Of a stretch of 64,000 bases of DNA, positions 59,805 to 64,000 are shown piece after piece. The number at the start of each line of letters is the position of its first letter. Position 1 is the stretch's first letter. Position numbers and translations under genes: made by a program. The notes beneath the pieces are model-generated. The model saw nothing but the letters and a program-made list of their open reading frames with translations. It had not been told where the DNA came from and searched no databases. Location of the stretch: positions 1-64,000 of the forward strand of contig JABSSW010000026.1 of NCBI GenBank assembly GCA_018902385.1, read 5' to 3'. This DNA comes from Physcia stellaris (Eukaryota; Ascomycota; Lecanoromycetes; Caliciales; Physciaceae).

Positions 59805-62800
59805 CCTGCAAGGGGAAACGATGGACGAAGAGAAAAAACCGAGTTGAAGCAAAGACACCAGGACCTTGCAAAACACAAATAACACGATTTAGAACGAATG
59901 AAGCGTACGTTTGTGCTATGGATAAAAGAGAGAGGTGGGATTATATGAAGGAGATTTCTAGCCTGCAGCAGAAGCAAACATGGCGCCATGGTCCTCACCC
60001 CATCATGGCCTGACGTAGAAAACAAGCCCGGAGGTTTCATTGTTTCCGTAGCTGAGGCGTAGCCAGCTTACAGTGGAGACGAGAAGTTGGGATCAGAAAA
60101 CCACTGGGGCTTCGCTCTGGATTATTTCCCCGAAGCAGCAAGGGTGCCTGATGATCGGAAGACGAAGCTTCGGGGTCCGGCTGGAGAGTATGTCATAGAT
60201 GCGTATCATGAAACTACAAAGGTGATTGATAAGTTCCTTTAAGGGACTGCGGCTGCGCTTACGCCGCTTCGGGGGTTTATTAGAACATGTTGGATTGTTT
60301 GAAAAGCTTTGGTGGAGAAAGCTTGTGCTCATTAAGATGTTGATTCTTATTGGGGGTGTGACCTGTCACTGAGACCCCGTCAGGACGGTTTTGCGCATGA
60401 GATGAGCTCATCAATCCACAGACGAGAGCGTATGACAAGGGATGAACATGAAGCACGAGTAAGCCTTGTAGTTGTGGTTCTTGAAAGACAGAGTGAGAGT
60501 TGGGGGCAACGTGTTTCATCTTCCCCCAAGGAACCACGCTTGCCCGACTTGGGAAAGCGGCTACCCAAAGTTGCCAAGAGATATGACGATCCCGCCTGTG
60601 GGACACGCAACTTGTCCCGTCTTCCAACTGGCAACAACAGCCCCCTTTATTCCTCCCATCCAGTTTCTGTCCAGTCGGGACCCGAGCCTCACCATGTGTT
60701 ATCTCAAGGCTACTGACAAAGAGGAACCCAAGCGAGATTTTGTTAAGCCTCGCATGATGCAACCTTATGCTGTTGGGATTCCTTGGCTAAAGTAAATACT
60801 CGGCTGCTTCTCTGTTCACGTGTTCGCTGACTACACACCAACCTCATGTCGAGTCATTGTGGTTGCACGATAAATGTTTGCGCCCCCCAGAAAGATATCA
60901 AGGATGGTAAGATACAGCATGGGACGCTTTGTTTCTTGCCATCAGCAAAGCCACCTTTGCAACCGATCTTGTGCTACCAAAAGTCGGTTCAAGACGCCCA
61001 GGCTTTTTCAGAGAGTGCGTCTACGCCTTGACTATCAGCCTATCTCAAGGCAAGCGATTGGATCAGGACATCCTTTCAATTGTATCAAGATCCAGGAATG
61101 AGGCCTGCCGTTGCTGGCTTTGTTATTGTTACGCAACATGCTTCGAATTACATCAGTCCTGACATCGTGAATTGGCTCTATCAGCGCGATTTCCTGGTCA
61201 CGTTACAATCTACTGCCATGTACTGGGTAGATGCAGCTATCGGCCACGTTGCTTGTCCGCAGAGATGTCCTGGGGCACCGCCACTCAGCCCTGATCCAAC
61301 TGGAGATGCCATATACTTGAGGCGAGATTGTTTCAAACACCTGTTCCCTCACGGTGTTTCTAATAGAAAGGCCTCTCTTAAAGTTGCTCGCAGAATGATA
61401 TCCTGTCCGAAGCTAATGGGCTTATAAATTCTGGAAAGAAGGCAAGTAGTCTTGAAACGGTACTCACGACGCCCAGAGATGAGTTCTGGTGCGAAACCTA
61501 GCCCTGCCAGCTGTAGATCGCTTGGGGGAAGCCGGCTAAACCGATTACGAGAAGTACCTGGCTCATTTCTGGGCGTCACTAATTAAGATATCAGCTTGAA
61601 TCTGAATTACTGACACAAAATTGCCAAATGCAACCGTTGCCCCTGGTATCGGCACTAATCACACCACTGGCTGTACGATCTACAAAACAGATAACTCTGC
61701 TTAGACGTCGTACCTGTGGCTGGATTTTGTGCCAATGGGCATATGATAATCACGTGATAGGGCTACTATGTGAATAACTCCCACATACTGGCCAGCTATG
61801 TACAACGGCAAGTTTTGGCCTCTGTACAGCGAACACTTCTTCTGATCAGTTGACGTTTCCCGATGTACGAGGTTTCCGGCGACAATGTCGAGCTTAAGAA
61901 CATCTCTTGCAAGCCACTTTCTCACACCATAAGCCCTTTGCACCAGCGTACCGGGTCCTGGTTAGAGGAAGAATTCTCTTGGGAACCAGCTGGTCATAGG
62001 AATAAAGTCGGTCTCGAGTACGCCCTAGCATTCAAGATTGACTTACGCAGTGATGAATGGCTTTCTCGGCTCTACGGCTTTAACGTAAGTCTCGTTTGAT
62101 GAGCAAATGACTACTGGCCTGGCGTTATGGTCTACAGACCTCTAAAAGAAACCGATCTTGCTCGCTTTCGGCAGATATTACGATGTGCTGTTGTCGCGTC
62201 TTCTTGGGGGGTTCCAACTCTCAACGGCCTCCTGGTCTTTCAGACTTTTACGAGGGCATACGGCACAAGCCGTGCATGTTAAGTTATACGAGCTTGGCAA
62301 GCCAACACATGCAGAGAAGCAGGTAGCATTAAACCTGGCTCGAGAAACCTCTTCGGATTCCCATATTCGTCATAGCTTCCATGGTATTGCTGCAGCATCG
62401 TGGGAAGTGACTGGAGCGGCTATAAGCGCTTCATGGTCCAATAACATTCACCACACTACCTCCAGCCCGGAAGGGTCGAGACCCGCACGGGAACGTTGCA
62501 AGGGTCTTTGAGTTCTGCAACTTCGACCACGTTCTGCATCTACGATGTAGCTCTCCTGCCGATAGCGTCCTGCAAATGCAAGGGTCATGTCCATGTTCGT
62601 ACTCTGGACTCAGGGAAGGGGTTCTCTGTTAAGGAAGGTGGTCAGCGACCTAGGTACCTCCGTACATGATAACGACTGTGCGTACACTCGCTGTGTCAAA
62701 AGAGCCTTCGCTGTTCCCGCGGGAGACCTTGCGAAATTCCAGTACCCATCCAGGTAGGAGCATGGATCTACTGGAAGCCTAAGAATAGTCAAGTCAAATG

Positions 62801-63548
62801 CTTGTCGCGCTGGAAGCTGCCTCGGCTGCTCCCTGGACTAAGTGGCAGAAATAAGCTTGAATGAAGCTTTTTCGTGCTAGCATCTGTCGTCTTCTGCAGA
62901 ATTACTGATGATGTGGGGTAAGATGCAAGTCATCAACCCCTCCCACTACTGTTTACCCCTTTTCTTTGTCTTTGAAGCGAGGTCCCCTGAGTCTTGAGAT
63001 CCAAATTCTGTGTGCCGGGAAGTTTAGTGCTAGGTAGCTTGGCGGAGCTGACCACCGAACTTGCATTGAACGTTCTTCTCGCAGTTGAATCTTCGCTGAC
63101 AGGACTAGTTGCGAGATTTACACTAAGTCAGCCTCATTCAGCCTCTCGACCATTGCTAATGTCCGGTCGTGAGGCAGAAGCAAGAAGTAGACATCGGCTA
63201 ATGCTTGCGCAATGGCCAGTCGAATTCTAGAGCGACTCGTACAGGACAAAAGATGTCGACGCAGGTCTACTCGCCATACCATCTCGTTTGCCACATGGGC
63301 TTCGACCAATAAGGTGTATTCTCGCTTGTCTAAGAAGCATTGGGCATATGCCCATTAGATTAGCATGTGGATATCATGATGCGTTTCTCTGTCTTACAGA
63401 AACGTTGAGAGTCGTATCCGCTGTGTGCGACACGAGATCTTGCTCTAATTTCCGGTATCCTTGAGCGAGTATAAAGTCTACGTCCCTCTTCGCTTTTGCT
63501 GTGTAATTCCTCTCACTTCATTGTACCTTACAAGCAACGTCTACCGTC
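59805..63548. other. 3.7-kb gene-poor interval
   Basis: Ordinary GC content, not RIP-like. Several 60-160 codon ORFs occur on both strands without recognisable features. One possible spliced ORF starts near 61,863 and has GTAAGT after LSRLYGFN (about 62,083) and CTACAG near 62,138, but no family match. The promoter of the GH5 gene, with TATA-like gtataaag near 63,470, closes the interval. Confidence 0.4.
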
Positions 63549-64000
63549 ATGAAGCTCCTTCAATTTTTTGTAGCCTGCGCTGCTATTCCAGTCAGCCTTC
63601 TGGTCAATGCATCACCTCTTCCTATCGAGGATTCACCTCTTCGTACTGACGGTTCTCCCACCCAACCTGCCCATGTCTTCGGTCGATCTGTGTGCAAGCC
63701 TCTGTCGAAGCCCAAAGGCAGGCTCTTCAACATTGGTGGCACAACGCAATATTTCGCAGGTAAGTGCCCATCCTATATTGGAAGTCAGGTAGTTCATAAC
63801 CGACGCGACAGGAACAAATGCATGGTACCTTGGACATCTTTGGCAGAATTCCGATGTAGATCTGGCTCTTTCGCAAATAGCTGCGGTCAGTACCGTGGAA
63901 GACGTTCTGTAGCCCTATGCAGCATAACTACTAATACGCAAGGCCAGACTGGCTATAAAGTCGTCCGGACCTGGGGTTTTGGCACTACCAACAACGCCGC
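63549..64000 (+). CDS. Secreted GH5 endo-beta-mannanase-like enzyme, 5' part (runs off window)
   Basis: Signal peptide [21 protein letters not shown] from 63,549. Exons 63549-63759, 63812-63885 and 63948 to the window end join in frame; the introns start GTAAGT and GTCAGT and end ACAG and CCAG. Mature sequence: [21 protein letters not shown], then [22 protein letters not shown]. This is the start of the (beta/alpha)8 barrel in fungal GH5 subfamily 7 mannanases, where the F-x-(I/V)-x-G-x-x-x-YF-x-GTN and VVR-x-WGF motifs are conserved. The catalytic glutamates lie beyond the window. GH5 cellulases are an alternative but fit less well. Confidence 0.8.
   Translation, partial: [150 protein letters not shown]

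Noticed and set aside
60280-61430. ORFs of 80-160 codons as genes
   Set aside because: Overlapping on both strands, no splice support, no recognisable domain.
1-64000. CRISPR array or bacterial-type operon
   Set aside because: Introns, LTR elements and eukaryotic gene families show a fungal nuclear genome; no regularly spaced short repeats were seen.

Overview
The window looks like a piece of a filamentous ascomycete (Pezizomycotina) genome. Compact genes with short introns (mostly 45-110 bp, GT-AG with CTAAC-like branch sites) alternate with two AT-rich blocks made of mutated retrotransposons. Gene content points the same way: a NACHT-ankyrin STAND protein, a fungal N-terminal-domain/ubiquitin-like (ULD) protein, secreted hemicellulases and fungal housekeeping genes. 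The class cannot be fixed from the sequence.

AT-rich block 1 (1-15,725) is nested. A complete chromodomain Ty3/Gypsy element A (153-7679) has 197-bp TG..CA LTRs and a 5-bp target duplication. It sits inside the gag region of a second chromodomain Gypsy element B (1-152 plus 7680 to the 3' LTR starting at 13,429). Beyond B, from about 13,600 to 15,725, lies an AT-rich remnant that reads on the minus strand and has a gag-like zinc knuckle. AT-rich block 2 (31,184-37,002) is a complete Ty1/Copia element C on the minus strand, with 119-bp LTRs and a perfect ATTTT target duplication. All three elements are inactivated by C-to-T/G-to-A changes. The changes fall in CpT and CpC contexts and spare CpA and CpG, unlike the classic CpA-directed RIP of Neurospora.

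Gene block 1 (15.7-31.2 kb) holds a 6-exon NACHT-ankyrin gene (-), a lysine-rich protein of unknown role (+), an Sds3/Dep1-like histone deacetylase-complex subunit (+), ribose-phosphate pyrophosphokinase with a long insert (+), and an arginine/serine-rich protein ending in a Hub1/UBL5 domain (-, with an apparent 1-nt frame break).

Gene block 2 (37-64 kb) holds a tiny promoter-backed ORF (+), the PIG-H/Gpi15 GPI-anchor subunit (+), a fungal-N-domain plus ULD protein (-), a large AT-hook protein (-), RNA polymerase III subunit Rpc9/Rpc17 (+, with a 6-bp first exon and an apparent 1-nt frame break), a conserved hypothetical (-), and the box C/D snoRNP protein Nop58 (-), which is divergent from V-ATPase subunit d (+). 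Then come a secreted aldose 1-epimerase (-), a secreted GH26-type glycosidase (-), a 3.7-kb stretch with no confident gene, and the start of a secreted GH5 mannanase-like gene (+) that runs off the end. The last three could work together on mannan or hemicellulose outside the cell.

Exon boundaries were inferred by eye from splice signals, reading-frame continuity and family resemblance. No alignment or database search was run.
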